A stretch of DNA of 64,000 nucleotides from Rhynchosporium graminicola. Lineage: Eukaryota; Ascomycota; Leotiomycetes; Helotiales; Ploettnerulaceae. Positions 35,218 to 46,682 of this stretch are shown one piece after another. The translations under genes were made by a program, and so were the position numbers. Each line of letters starts with the position of its first letter. Position 1 is the stretch's first letter. The DNA lies in contig FJUW01000039.1 of assembly GCA_900074885.1 (NCBI GenBank), forward strand, positions 186,001 to 250,000, read 5' to 3'. The notes under the pieces were generated by a model. The model worked only from the letters and a program-made list of their open reading frames with translations. It was not told the origin of the DNA and searched no databases.

Positions 35218-36897
35218 ATGATTCCCTACGTGACCGCTTCCACAACCAAATTTCCATTCAGAATCTGCGTAAATAGTTTCTCTCGGTCTCTCAAGCATCA
35301 GAAGTTTTCTGCCAGGAAATTCCACTATCTACCAAAACCGACGAACCAAACACGAACCTACCTCACCAAAGCAATAAAGTTACACCAAGCTCAGAAAATG
35401 GCCCCTCAACTCGATGGATTCTTCAAACAGGTCGACGACCTCTCGGGCCACTTCATCGAGCGTCTGCGAAAGGCAGTCGCCATCCCCTCCATCTCTGCCG
35501 ACGATGAGCGCCGTCCAGATGTCGTCCGTATGGGACAATGGCTCGCAGATGAGCTCAAAGCTCTAGGCGCAGAAGTCGAGCAAAGACCCCTAGGTCCCCA
35601 GCCAGGAAAGGAGCACTTAGAGCTCCCGCCCGTCGTCATTGCACGCTACGGAAACGATAAGAAGAAGAGGACTATTCTGGTGTATGGACATTATGATGTG
35701 CAGCCTGCAGGCAAGGAAGATGGGTGGGCGACGGAGCCGTTTGACTTGACGGTTGATGATAATGGACGTATGTACGGTCGTGGTAGCACAGATGATAAAG
35801 GACCTGTCTTGGGATGGTTGAATGCTATTGAAGCTCATCAAAAAGCTGGTGTGGACTTCCCGGTGAACCTTTTGATGTGTTTTGAGGGTATGGAGGAATA
35901 CGGATCAGAGGGCTTGGACGACTTCATCAAGGAGGAGGCGGACAAGTATTTCAAGGACGCAGATGCGGTTTGCATATCTGATAACTACTGGCTGGGTACT
36001 GAGAAGCCGTGCTTGACTTACGGTCTTCGTGGTTGCAGTTACTACTCCCTTGAGATCTCAGGCCCAGGTCAAGATCTCCACAGTGGTGTTTTCGGCGGTA
36101 CTGCTCAAGAGCCCATGACTGATTTAGTGCGAGTGCTTGGAACACTCGTTGATACGAATGGCAAGATTCAGATCCCAGGTATTGCTGAACTCGTTGCTCC
36201 GCTCACAGAGGAGGAGAAGTCGTTATATGGAAACATTGCGTTCACAATGGATAATCTATACGAGTCCCTCGGTAGCCAGACATCCATCCACCCCGACAAA
36301 GAGAAGACTCTTATGGCCCGCTGGAGATACCCTTCCCTCTCCATTCACGGCATCGAAGGTGCCTTCTCGCAACCAGGAGCCAAGACTGTCATTCCTGCGA
36401 AAGTCATCGGGAAGTTCTCCATCCGCACAGTCCCAGACATGCAGCCGGAAGATGTGGACCGCCTGGTATTCAAGTATGTCGACGAGCAAATCAAGAAGTT
36501 GGGAAGCAAGAATACCGCGACATGTACCTTGCAACATGCGGGTATGTGGTGGGTTGCTAGTCCTAAGCATTGGAACTTCACTGCTGCTGGGAAGGCAGTG
36601 GAGAGAGTTTGGGGTGTAAAGCCAGATTTGACGAGAGAGGGTGGAAGGTATGTTTTTCCCTATCACAACCCATCATTAGCTCCCGGTAGAAATCTGTACT
36701 AACAAAATCCCAGCATCCCAGTAACCCTAACTTTCGAGCAAGCCACCGGCAAGAACGTTCTTCTCCTCCCGATGGGCAGCTCAACCGACGCCGCTCACTC
36801 CATCAACGAGAAGCTCGACAAGAGGAACTACATCGAGGGTATCAAGCTTCTAGGTGCTTACCTGCACTATGTTGCTGAGGAGGAGATGATCAACTAG
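35218..36897 (+). CDS. DUG1: M20 metallodipeptidase (Cys-Gly dipeptidase, Dug1/CNDP2 type)
   Basis: Zinc- or manganese-dependent dipeptidase; yeast Dug1 cleaves Cys-Gly in glutathione breakdown. Exons are 35218-36647 and 36714-36897. From ATG 35398 (MAPQLDGFF) the protein is 477 residues, the family norm. From ATG 35218 it is 537 residues, with 60 extra residues that contain no Asp or Glu and many Lys, Arg, Ser and Thr, as in a mitochondrial presequence. Metal ligands and catalytic residues are visible in [39 protein letters not shown] and, in exon 2, [10 protein letters not shown]. The [20 protein letters not shown] dimer/lid segment is intact. Both starts are possible, giving cytosolic and mitochondrial forms. 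Confidence 0.95.
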
Positions 36898-37390
36898 AAT
36901 CTCAATTATGGTATCAAGTAGCCGTTTTTGCAGAGTGAAGGAAGTTTATGTTGCTTAGCTAGTGCGTAGTCGCGTTACGCATGACGAATAAAATACCCGT
37001 AGTCTGCGTTGGTAATCTTTCTCTAACAGTGACTACAAAATCATCCGAGATTGCTTGGTATAAGTAGTACTTGGGACACTGGATAGAGGTGCCAGTACTG
37101 CCTTTAGCTTGTTCACGTTTGATTACCCCATTGTGATGTGCAAAGCTGTCAGGCTGTATAATTTCAATTCATGAGTGTAGAAGAGATTCTTTCATGCTGT
37201 ATCATCCCTCATCAACAACATCTCATGTCCCCTTACCATCCATCTATATTGGTATGATCTCGTTAATCTACGCCCCTAATGCAATTCACCTGATTAACGG
37301 AAATCCCAACCGCTCATTCGCTCCTTTTTGTTCATCCTCACTAACGCCCTCAAACCTGCCACCGACCATCGCTAACCCAACAGGCACAAA
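36898..37390. other. Convergent 3' flank of DUG1 and UBP14
   Basis: 493 bp between two stop codons. No gene or repeat is seen. Confidence 0.6.
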
Positions 37391-40103
37391 TCACTCCTGC
37401 TGACGCTGGAAGAAGTATACATAAGCGTACTTCTTCATCTCTTCCACATCGGTCGCCTTGACTACCTTCTCATCGTTGAAGAGGATCCACTGAGGATCGG
37501 TCTCACCGGGAAGATTCTTACGAACGAAAGCTACGTAATGACTAGAGGGCGAGTCAGTTCCTGAAAGAAGACAGGACAAAAGTGAATTTCGTAAGACTTA
37601 CCCAGAGTGGACACTAGTACCCTTGTGGCAAACAATAGAGTGAAGTTGGAAGCTAGCCGGCAGAACACCGCTTCCTGCATCTTTCTTCGGCGCAGCTTCA
37701 GCAGCCGGAGCAAACTCCTCGGACTCGCCTTGATCGTCGGGATGGCTGAACAACCATTCTACAGCTCGTTCCATATCGCCTCCAGTCTCCTTGAGTGCCT
37801 TGCGGGCTTGTGGTGGTCCGAAACCCATAGCTCCTAGCATCTCAATCTTTTCTGGATCATCCGCAGCTGGTGCGGCACCACCACTGTCGCCGAGTTCTAA
37901 TGGTTCGTCAATATCGGCGTCCTCCATGTGACCGAAGAGCCATTCCATAGCGGTATTGGCATCGGTGTTCCCAGTGGCATGCAGGGCCTTGACACAACGA
38001 TTTCGAGGAAATCCCATGCCTTCAAGAGCTTGAACAGCCTCTTCATTTGGTGCAAACGATGGCTTACTCTCACTAGCATCTTCTGGTAGTAACTCTTCGG
38101 ACTCCTGGACTCCTAGAGACTTGTAATCGTCTAAGTTGAAAGGCTCATCTCCAACAATGACTGGCAGGTTGAGCTTAGTTGGGACCCAGTTGACAAGAGC
38201 AAATCTGCGAGCGTTGACGGCCAGTACATCCGGGAAGGTCTTAAACAACGATCGCTTGGTAAAACCATCCTTACTACCACAAGCCGAGCAAGTAAGTTCG
38301 ACAACTTCGGCCGATGTAAATATTTCCAGGCACTCTTTGAGTGTTACGGGCTCATATTGTTCCTTTTTATCTTCATCACCATCTCTACTTGCCGCAGCCT
38401 CAATCTTTCTGACTGGTACCGGGACTGAAATATTGTCTTGTTCATCAGTTCGGTAACGTACCTTCCTACAGCCCAAGCATTGTAGTCGCTGCTCCATTAC
38501 AAACCGGAAAGACTCAGTTGGATCTTGCAGTGGAGCCTCGTGTCTCGAACGTGTGATGAATTTGAAGAGGTGAAGAAGGAACTCGAAAGCATCTTGTTGT
38601 CTCATCGTAGAAAACTCGGCATGACCCTTTCCGATCAGAACCTTGAGCATTGCAGGGGCCAACCCTTTCTGGTACGCAATTTTGTCCTCTTCCGTGCGCA
38701 CATCTGGATCTGAAATTGAATACCGGCCAGAGTGTATGCCATCACCAATCTTGCGAAGCTGAGTTTCGAGATCTTGGGCAGGATTATCTACGATGGGGAG
38801 ATCAGATGATGGCAGGTAGTATCTTGACTGGAACTGCGGCAGAGCGAATAAGCACTGCAGACTGCTGGCAAGATAGCAGCTGTTCCCTATGTTCTTCAAT
38901 CCCGTGAGACCCTCGCCAAACAATTTTTGAAGTTCATTCCCATCCTCATCAGTCATGGAGAATTCGTAGCGCAAGTTTTCATCCACCTGCATCTCAGTCA
39001 AGCTCTTCTCTGTCTTCTCGCGTTCGGCAAGGATGATTCCCCAATGAGCAAGATGAGCACCGAGATCGCTATCAAGTCGCTCGTCATCGCAGGTGTAACA
39101 GTATACGTCTGCAGTTCCCTCCGGAGTGATGGATCCCAGCTTCACCGCAACACCATGTCCAGATGATTGACTATGTTCCAAGCCATGAGAGTGTCCTTGC
39201 ATACCTCCAAACTGAGCACGGCCACAACCAAGATTTCCACACTCCAGACAGAGCCAGAGGTTCTCGTTTAGATCGCATGAAGAGCAGTGGCCGAGGTCTT
39301 GGGATTGAATTTTCTTCGACGGATGTTGTTGAAGAGTAAGAACATGTTCGCAGGAAGTGATTTCTAGCTCCCAAGCCTTGACCTCTTCATGTCGGGAAAA
39401 TGTATTTGCCTTTAGAACACCCTGAACAACAGCGGCAAGCTTTCCTCCCGCATTATCCACATCCTCGATATTGCATTCGTAACACTTGACTCTAGTTTCG
39501 AAATTATATTTGTCGGCCTCGGTCTCAGCAGCAATTGACAGCTTGGACATTTTCTGTGGAGGCTCATCGCGGATGGTCAGCTTTCGAGTGCGTTTGATGT
39601 TGAGGACCAGAGGATGGGACTTGAGGACGGCGTGCAGGGCGGCATGTTGTCTGTCTCCTGCACAACCTCCATTGAAGCAGTGCAAGCAGACGTCGAGGCC
39701 GGTTGGGTCATCCTGAAGCCGGGGGTTAGCCTCCGTGATTGTGCCCCGATGGTCTTCTCAAAGCTTTCGGTCCAGGTCCGCTTACAATAGAGTCAAAACA
39801 CTGGGTGCAGTCTTCTCGGTAGACGGATTGGGTAGCGCCAGGTGGACGCAGCTCTGATATACATGTTAGCTATCTGTAACCCGAATTAAACAAGCAGGTA
39901 TGTAAAATCCGAATTTGTAGAAAGATGTTTAGAGCTGGCACCAGTGATGCCTAGGTATGGCGGGGTTGATTATCTCGAGCTTTTCAGCACCAAATATGCA
40001 AGCAACTAAGCCCTCTTTTCCTCTTCGAAGACAGGCGCGAAGTACATAGGGAACAAGATATTGCCCAAAGCTTACCTGCTGCATTGATGTGCGTGCAAGA
40101 CAT
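37391..40103 (-). CDS. UBP14: Ubiquitin C-terminal hydrolase UBP14 (USP5/isopeptidase T)
   Basis: Thiol protease that disassembles free polyubiquitin chains to recycle ubiquitin. Exons are 40103-40076 (28 bp), 39853-39786, 39712-37602 and 37541-37391, giving 785 residues; yeast Ubp14 has 781. The N-terminal cryptic zinc finger starts MSCTHINAAELRPP and continues REDCTQCFDS, LHCFNGGC. The ZnF-UBP domain follows (CSSCDLNENLWLCLECGNLGC, with its His-rich loop). The catalytic Cys is at about 311 in NIGNSCYLASS. Two UBA domains follow (VQALEGMGFPRNRCVKAL; IEMLGAMGFGPPQARKAL). The catalytic His at about 737 in SGHYVAF is completed only by splicing exon 4. Intron 1 is long (222 bp). The upstream region carries two pentanucleotide arrays. 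Confidence 0.97.
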
Positions 40104-40175
40104 TTTGTAATTGTAAGATACCGTATCTGTCAAAAAGACAACCTGCGTGATGTTTCTCCTGGTCCTGGTCCTGGC

Positions 40176-40205
40176 TGGGCTGGGCTGGGCTGGGCTGGGC
40201 TGGGC
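40176..40205 (-). repeat. TGGGC pentanucleotide array
   Basis: Six perfect TGGGC units begin 73 bp upstream of the UBP14 ATG. On the transcribed strand they read GCCCA. Confidence 0.95.
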
Positions 40206-40235
40206 CTGAAGTTGAGTTTCGAAGGATCCTGAGCG

Positions 40236-40280
40236 AAGGCAAGGCAAGGCAAGGCAAGGCAAGGCAAGGCAAGGCAAGGC
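40236..40280 (-). repeat. AAGGC pentanucleotide array
   Basis: Nine perfect AAGGC units lie 30 bp beyond the first array; on the UBP14 sense strand they read GCCTT. Confidence 0.95.
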
Positions 40281-41031
40281 AAGTTCGAACGCGGGGGCGA
40301 CGTAAATCGGCAGGGATGGATGACCCCTGCGGCTGGAGAAGGAGGCAAAAGTTGCCATCCTGAGGTTTCCGTCTGACTTGACCTTTTCGCTTTGAAGTTC
40401 GTTGAAAACAGCACTCACTTACTTATACTTATTTACTTACTTTATTTACTGTACAGATCGAGGATAACAGACGTCATTGCAGATTAGACAGATCAAACAG
40501 CTGTGGGCTGCCTCAGAGACTCACTCTCATATAGGTACTGCGCAATATCGAATCCAATGAATGAAAACAGGATCCTTCAGAGACCGCTCTTGCTCCGAGC
40601 TGAATCTTGAAATCAATCTTTAAGACAAAGTCGCGAAGAAAATCCATTTCGTAGACTCAGATATCGATCGGTACTCTGAGGTAATGTAAGAATCGCGCTC
40701 TCACGTGCTCAAAGCTTCCCAGAATTCACCGCACTGTCTCCGAGTTCGCCACTCACCTTCTCCTCAAACAACCCATCGGGCCCGAGATACCGGTCCGGTA
40801 ATCTGATTGGCAAGACTCCACCGTCATAGAGCTTCTCCACCTTTTACTTCATCGATATACTCTAGACGACTCCCCGGTAATCCTCATCCTCATCTTCATC
40901 TTTTCTACATCAACACCCACTACAACCTACGGCCATCACCCATCTTGATTGCATCCACTTACGACTACTTCCATTTCAGCAAACTCTTCACCTCGACTTT
41001 CTACGCCTACGACAAAATCCTAATCGCAAAA

Positions 41032-41680
41032 ATGTTCCGCAGAATCCTTACAACGTCTGCTCGATCGACGGGCAGAGCACTATCGGCCAGACCCGCCACC
41101 AGACTCACAGCTTCTCAGGTCACATCTCCCATCACAGTTGCAGGACGAAGACAGTACCATGAGAAGGTTCTCGACCACTACTCTCGCCCACGAAATGTTG
41201 GAAGCATGCCAAAGGCGGATACGGATGTGGGAACAGGTCTCGTCGGTGCGCCAGCTTGCGGAGATGTGATGAAGCTTCAGATTAGAGTAGATCCATCGAA
41301 CAACACTATTTCGGATGTCAAATTCAAGACGTTTGGATGTGGTTCGGCAATTGCATCATCGTCATACCTCACTGAATTGGTACGGGGGATGACTCTGGAG
41401 GAGGCCGGAAGGATACGCAACACAGAGATTGCAAAGGAGCTTTGCTTACCACCTGTCAAGTGTGAGTATCAATCAGTGCTGCGCTTTGATCTGCCACTAA
41501 TCGCCAATAGTACATTGCTCTATGCTTGCTGAGGATGCCATCAAATCTGCAATCACAAATTACTACTCGAAGAACCCGAATGCTCGGTCAACAAATCTGG
41601 GAGGTACCGGTGCCAGCATGCCAACGATTGATGTAGAGACCGTGATGGAGCCTACAGCTGCGCATACTGCTACTGCATAG
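41032..41680 (+). CDS. ISU1: Mitochondrial iron-sulfur cluster scaffold protein
   Basis: Scaffold on which [2Fe-2S] clusters are assembled in the mitochondrial matrix. Exons are 41032-41461 and 41511-41680, giving 199 residues. The first 45 residues are Arg/Ser/Thr-rich and free of acidic residues (presequence), then the mature start QYHEKVLDHYSRPRNVG. The three cluster-binding cysteines are in GAPACGD, TFGCGSA and LHCSMLAED. The LPPVK motif, bound by the Ssq1-type Hsp70, sits right at the intron, and splicing restores LPPVKLHCSM. The C-terminal tail after the conserved core is about 30 residues. An upstream open frame from 40807 starts only at TTG and is not used. Confidence 0.97.
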
Positions 41681-42206
41681 GCCCGTGGTGCATCTGGTAA
41701 TCGAATGGCGTTGGGGAGGGCAGTGTTTCTCTGCGTTTGATGATAGCGAATGGTTCCGTGCGAGGCTCACAGAAGTGCATGCCTCGGTCAAGTAGTCAAT
41801 GGCTTGAAAAAGTCAGGCTTTCGATGGAAAGTATGGGCCTCAGACATGCTGGATAAAATTGAACGGCGAAGTTGGGAGGGGAACTTTGACTACATGACCT
41901 TGTACAAAAATATTATTTTCAGACTATCATGACTGCAATACCCAATGAGGAACAATTACTTGACCGTTTCTCTTGCCATGACTCATGCTTCAGCTTCTCT
42001 ACTTGACGAGACGAATATTTCTACCTATCTGTTCTCCAATCCTTACGTGATGAAATGTTCAATTGCCACTGAATCTAAATCTGCGCTAGTGAATCCTCGG
42101 CAATCTTATCGAGAACTTTTTTTTAGCGGAAGTTGTAATGGATCATTTGCTCATCCGCGAAACATTCTGAACATTTTCCAGAACTACCACCAAAGAGCAA
42201 TACACG
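41681..42206. other. Intergenic ISU1 - DBP3
   Basis: 526 bp comprising ISU1 3' flank and DBP3 promoter. No further gene is seen. Confidence 0.6.
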
Positions 42207-44214
42207 ATGGGAAAACGGACGTTAGAGGATGCTGGACTGCGCAATGGTGGACCAGTTCAAGAAAATTCACCAGTCACAAAGAAGAGCAAGAAGGAGAGCA
42301 AGAGCAAAAAGGTTGCGATACAAGAACCAGCAGCCACCGAAACCGATGCAATGGAGGTAGATGAGGATGCAGAGAAGGCTGCACGTAAGGAGAAGAAGCG
42401 CCTAAAGAAGCTTAAGAAGGCTGCAAAAGCCGAGAAGGAGGACGCGCCTGCAGATACGGAAGACTCGAAGGAGGAAGCAGTGGTTGAAGAAGAGGTCGTG
42501 GATGAGAAGGCTGCGAAAAAGGCAGAGAAAGCCAGACTAAAGGCTTTGAAGAAGGCAAAGAAGATTTTAGCTGAGGATACTCCCGAAGCTTCTACTCCAG
42601 ACGTCGATTCCGAAACCAAATTAGAATCGAAGACCTCGAGTACCAACGGGACTTCGGACAATGGGTACACTGAGGCACCAGGCCTAACAGCACTTCCCCA
42701 ATCTGAAGTCGACAAATTCCTCGCAGACAACTTCATCGCAGTCGCCGATCCTCTCGCATCGTTTGCAAAACTCCGACCCTTAACCAACTTCGACTTCTTA
42801 CCCATCACCGATCCCGCGCAAAGAGCTCCCTTCAAGAATTTCAAGGCCCCAACACCTATACAAGCCGCAGCATGGCCATTCCTATTCGCCGGCAGAGATG
42901 TCATTGGAGTCGCAGAGACTGGTTCAGGAAAGACAATGGCATTTGCAGTTCCTTGCGTGCGAGGCATATTATCTCTCCCCGCAAGCCAGAGAAATAAAGG
43001 TCCAAGAGCTGTTATTGTTTCGCCAACACGAGAGCTTGCAATGCAGAGTTACGATCAGATTATGGAATTGGCAAAGGTCTCAGGTCTGAAAGCTGTCTGT
43101 GTGTATGGAGGCGTCCCAAAAGACCAACAGCGTCAAGCTTTAAAGACTGCCGATATCGTGGTCGCTACACCAGGTCGATTGAACGATCTGATCAACGAAG
43201 GATGTGCGGATCTCAGTAAAGCGAGATACGTCGTTCTTGACGAGGCAGATCGTATGTTGGACAAGGGATTCGAGGAGGAGATCCGAAAGATCATTAACAC
43301 TACACCTGCGATTGGCAAACGTCAAACGCTCATGTTCACAGCTACATGGCCTGAATCCGTGCGAACACTAGCAGCTACATTCATGACCAGCCCAGTCAAG
43401 ATCGCCATCGGCGACAATCCCACTGGAGATCTACGTGCGAATATCCGCATTACACAGAAAGTTGAGGTCATGGATGGACGACAGAAGGAGTACCGCTTAC
43501 TGCAACTCCTTAAGCAATATCAATCCGGCGCCCAGAAAGATGATCGTATTTTGGTCTTCGCGCTTTACAAGAAAGAAGCCACGAGATTGGAGATGTTTAT
43601 CAAGGGGAAGGGATTTCGTGTTGCTGGTATTCACGGTGATCTTAGTCAGGAGCAGCGGACGAGGAGTTTAGATGCTTTCAAGAAGGGCATCACGCCCATC
43701 TTGGTTGCTACAGATGTTGCAGCAAGAGGACTGGATATTCCGAATGTGGAGCTGGTGGTACGTACTACATTGGAGATGTAAATTTCCTCAAGACAGCTGT
43801 GAACGGATATGCTAACAAAAACCATCGCGCAGGTCAATGTAACATTCCCACTAACAGTTGAAGTGAGGTCGCCTTCTCCTTCATCGCATTCTATTGCTAA
43901 TGATCATAGGACTACGTTCATCGAATCGGAAGAACAGGTAGGGCTGGCAAGACGGGGTTGGCGATTACTTTCTTCACAGAGCAAGACAAAGCTCTATCTG
44001 GATCGTAAGCGAGCACCACACCACTTAAAATTGAGCTTTACTAATAGTGATAACAAATAGTCTAATTAATGTCCTGAAAGCTGCTAGTCAAGAAGTTCCT
44101 GATGATCTATTGAAATTTGGCACTACAGTTAAGCGAAAGGAGCACGAGGCGTACGGTGCATTCGCCAAGGATGTAGACATGACCAAGAAAGCGAAGAAGA
44201 TTACGTTTGACTAG
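42207..44214 (+). CDS. DBP3: ATP-dependent RNA helicase DBP3
   Basis: Nucleolar DEAD-box helicase needed for 60S ribosome biogenesis. Exons are 42207-43757, 43833-43862 (30 bp), 43910-44004 and 44061-44214, giving 609 residues. The N-terminal 130 residues form a Lys/Glu-rich low-complexity tail with repeated KKLKK-type blocks (nucleolar targeting). Helicase motifs in order are the Q-motif region ([10 protein letters not shown]), I (AETGSGKT, about 236), Ia (PTRELA), Ib (TPGRL), II (DEAD at 345), III (TATWP, the Dbp3-type variant of SAT), V ([15 protein letters not shown]) and VI ([10 protein letters not shown]). Motif VI is created by joining the 30 bp micro-exon to exon 3 (FPLTVEDYVHRIG). 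It is convergent with RFT1, with 45 bp between the stop codons. Confidence 0.96.
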
Positions 44215-44259
44215 ATATGGCCTATTATACTTCAATGTTCTGAATTTTCTTCATTACTT

Positions 44260-46143
44260 CTAAGCTCTGTTTTGGGGGGCTCGAATGGTCTGATAGCTTT
44301 CTAGAAGGTAGGCACGTTCGAAAATGGCGCTGTTTATTTGAGTCCGGTTAGCAAAAGTACAGTCCGATTAGATAAAGCTGTACGCGTAGGAATATAGAAG
44401 AGACAGATGCGTCATGGAAGCACTTACATTAAAACCACAAATGGAAATGCTACCGCTCCACTCTCTATTAAATCCATCATCCCTCCCGTGAAGCCAGACT
44501 CCAGCTGCTTGAGAACCGCAAACGTGCCCGCACCTGCTGCAATTGTGAGGGGTTTCGGCAGCAGCTGCCCAAGCTCAAGACCGTGCCCAAATCTTCTCAA
44601 ATACGTCTGTATGAAAACCGTACTCCAAACAATCCTCACTCCCATATTCAACGCATTAGCCCACACCAAGCCCTCAGCACCCATCCCCAAGACCTTCAGG
44701 AAAAACACCGCCGCCCCCGCAAAGCCGGCCGAGAAAACAAACATCCACATCGTCTGTCCGTGGATCTCGGTTTTCGTAGCTACGGACGACACGAACGCTT
44801 CTGTTAGCCCGTTGATGGCGAGGAGTGGGATGTAAAAGCAGTAGATCGATAATACGTGTCCGGCGCCTGAACTCGTCCAACGTTCTCCTGCGACGATCTT
44901 TAAGAGGAGGGGAGCGACTGTCGGTCCTATAGCTACAATACAGATGGCGAATAGGAGATAAGCGCGCAGAAGCATGGATAAGGTGCTGCGGACTTGCAGG
45001 ACGCGGGTTTTGGAGGGGAGGGAGCCGTCGATTGACGAGAGCAGCTTTCCGAATGTGTTGCGCGAGATTTCTTCGATGGGTTGGAGGAGGAGACGGGCGA
45101 TTAGGCCGCCGTAGTTGGCGGCGAGGGCGTAGATGCCTTGTGAGTGCGGGGTGGAGAGGGAGGCGATGAGAATGGTGTCGCCTTGGGTGAGGAGGTGTTT
45201 GAGTAGGGATTGGAGGAAGAAAGAACTGGTTAGTTTTAGGAGGGGGTGGGATATGTAGGTGAGGATTATAGGTGGGTGGTCACTGTTACAGCACTATTAG
45301 TTTGAGTAGCATGTAGGGCGTAGGATAGTGTGTGGGAACTTACTGAGAGTATATCTTTCTCGCTAGCAAAGAAAAACCTCCTTTCGAAGCAATACTCCAG
45401 ACGTTCATGTAGTACACAACTACCAACACCACAGCATACGTCCCCTGCCCAATCGCAAACGGCAAAACCCCAATATCTCTTCCACTTCTCGACGCCCAAA
45501 TCGCACATCCACAAGTGATCAAACATCTTAGAACCGTAGCTACCAATTCCGCCGATGCACGGATACCAAATCTTGACTTTTGCTGCACGACGACATAGCA
45601 AGGTTCGGCCAGTAACTCTACGAAAGCCGCTACGCCGTATATCTTCAACGCTTCGATGAAATAAGGTGTTTTGAGAACGGTAGGATCACCTGCTGAGAGG
45701 GTGTAGATGTATAGCCAGCCAACCCCAAATGCGAAGATTGTACCCAGGCAGATTGATATGTATGATAGGTTCACTATCGCTTGTGTCCTTCCCGCTGCAG
45801 ATGAGGCGTCCACGTGACCTTTTGGTAACTTCTCATTTTTCTTCTCCTTTAAAGTTGGTGCTGAGGAAGAGTCTAAAGTGTCTGGTTGCCGCTGAACAGC
45901 TACACGTAGACTTTCTCGCGCGAAGAAGAGGACGGTTATGGAGTAGACTTCTAGTTGCGTGGAGATGCCGAGGAGGGAGGGAGAGAGGTACCGCAGCAGG
46001 ATTTGGTTGACTATGAATGTTAGGCCGCGAGAACTGAATTGTTGGCCGATGAGGAGGGCAGCTCCTACTGCCGAGGATGTTGTGGAGACTGGTTTTGACG
46101 GATTTTTTGTTTGAGCTGGGTAAATAGCTGGTTTGGAAGACAT
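44260..46143 (-). CDS. RFT1: RFT1, oligosaccharide-lipid translocation protein
   Basis: Multispanning ER membrane protein linked to Man5GlcNAc2-PP-dolichol flipping for N-glycosylation. Exons are 46143-45344, 45282-44428 and 44329-44260 (70 bp), giving 574 residues, the same length as yeast Rft1. The start is ATG 46143 (MSSKPAIYPAQ). Visible features are the early SSRGLTFIVNQILLRYLSP block, many hydrophobic helices throughout, ISTQLEVYSITVLFFARESLR, and YGVAAFVELLAEPCYVV. Without the last splice the frame stops just after FPFVVLM. The GTAAGT donor there and the CAG acceptor at 44330 add the typical Rft1 ending AIFERAYLLESYQTIRA. It is divergent from the HAD phosphatase gene. Confidence 0.95.
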
Positions 46144-46682
46144 GCTGGCGGTTGAGGGCTCAAACAATGAATGTCGAATGGATTGAGTGGATTGATGGCA
46201 TGGCCGTTCAGAGCCCCACTTTTTCGGCTAGCGACCCTTTTATTGGAAAACAAATATCAACATGTTTATGACTATCTTCCTGGCTCGATCATCGTTTTAA
46301 TCGCCCGAGAAATTGTTATATTGGCGCCATACGAGACTTTGATATGAGAAATGCCATATCACGTGGCCATAAATAGAATCTTCTCTTCCAGAGATTTGAT
46401 CAACTTCTAGAAAAGCTTCTGCCGTGGGTGAACACGTTTGTAGAGATGAATATTCAGGCAATTGGAGTTGTGTTTTGTTACACGTGGGAGAAAATTAGTG
46501 AGTTGCGTCTGATCAACTAGACAGGCTTGGCGATCATACTTCCGCTCAAGAATTCCAACGTTTGAGTTTTCTTGATAACACTTCAGGAAACACAAGTCAG
46601 GTCCAGTTCATTTGGATAATACAGAACCCAGAGCTGATATTGCATAAACATCTCTTAACTCCCTGAGGGAGGCTTGTTCAAC
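46144..46682. promoter_or_regulatory. Divergent RFT1 / HAD phosphatase promoter region
   Basis: 539 bp between start codons. No recognised element is noted. Confidence 0.45.

Larger units (their letters stand above)
40104..41031. promoter_or_regulatory. Divergent UBP14 / ISU1 promoter region
   Basis: 928 bp between start codons. It includes two pentanucleotide arrays close to UBP14. An ATTGG (CCAAT-box complement) lies at 40806-40810 on the ISU1 side; the CCAAT-binding complex with HapX controls iron-linked genes in filamentous fungi, but a single five-base match is weak evidence. Confidence 0.45.

Noticed and set aside
39984..40418. Frames reading repeated LALPC / SPAQP upstream of UBP14
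   Set aside because: They are translations of the two pentanucleotide arrays in the UBP14 leader.
42257..42967. 236-codon frame antisense to DBP3, rich in Ser, Ala and Phe
   Set aside because: Antisense image of the Lys/Glu-rich N-terminal tail of DBP3.
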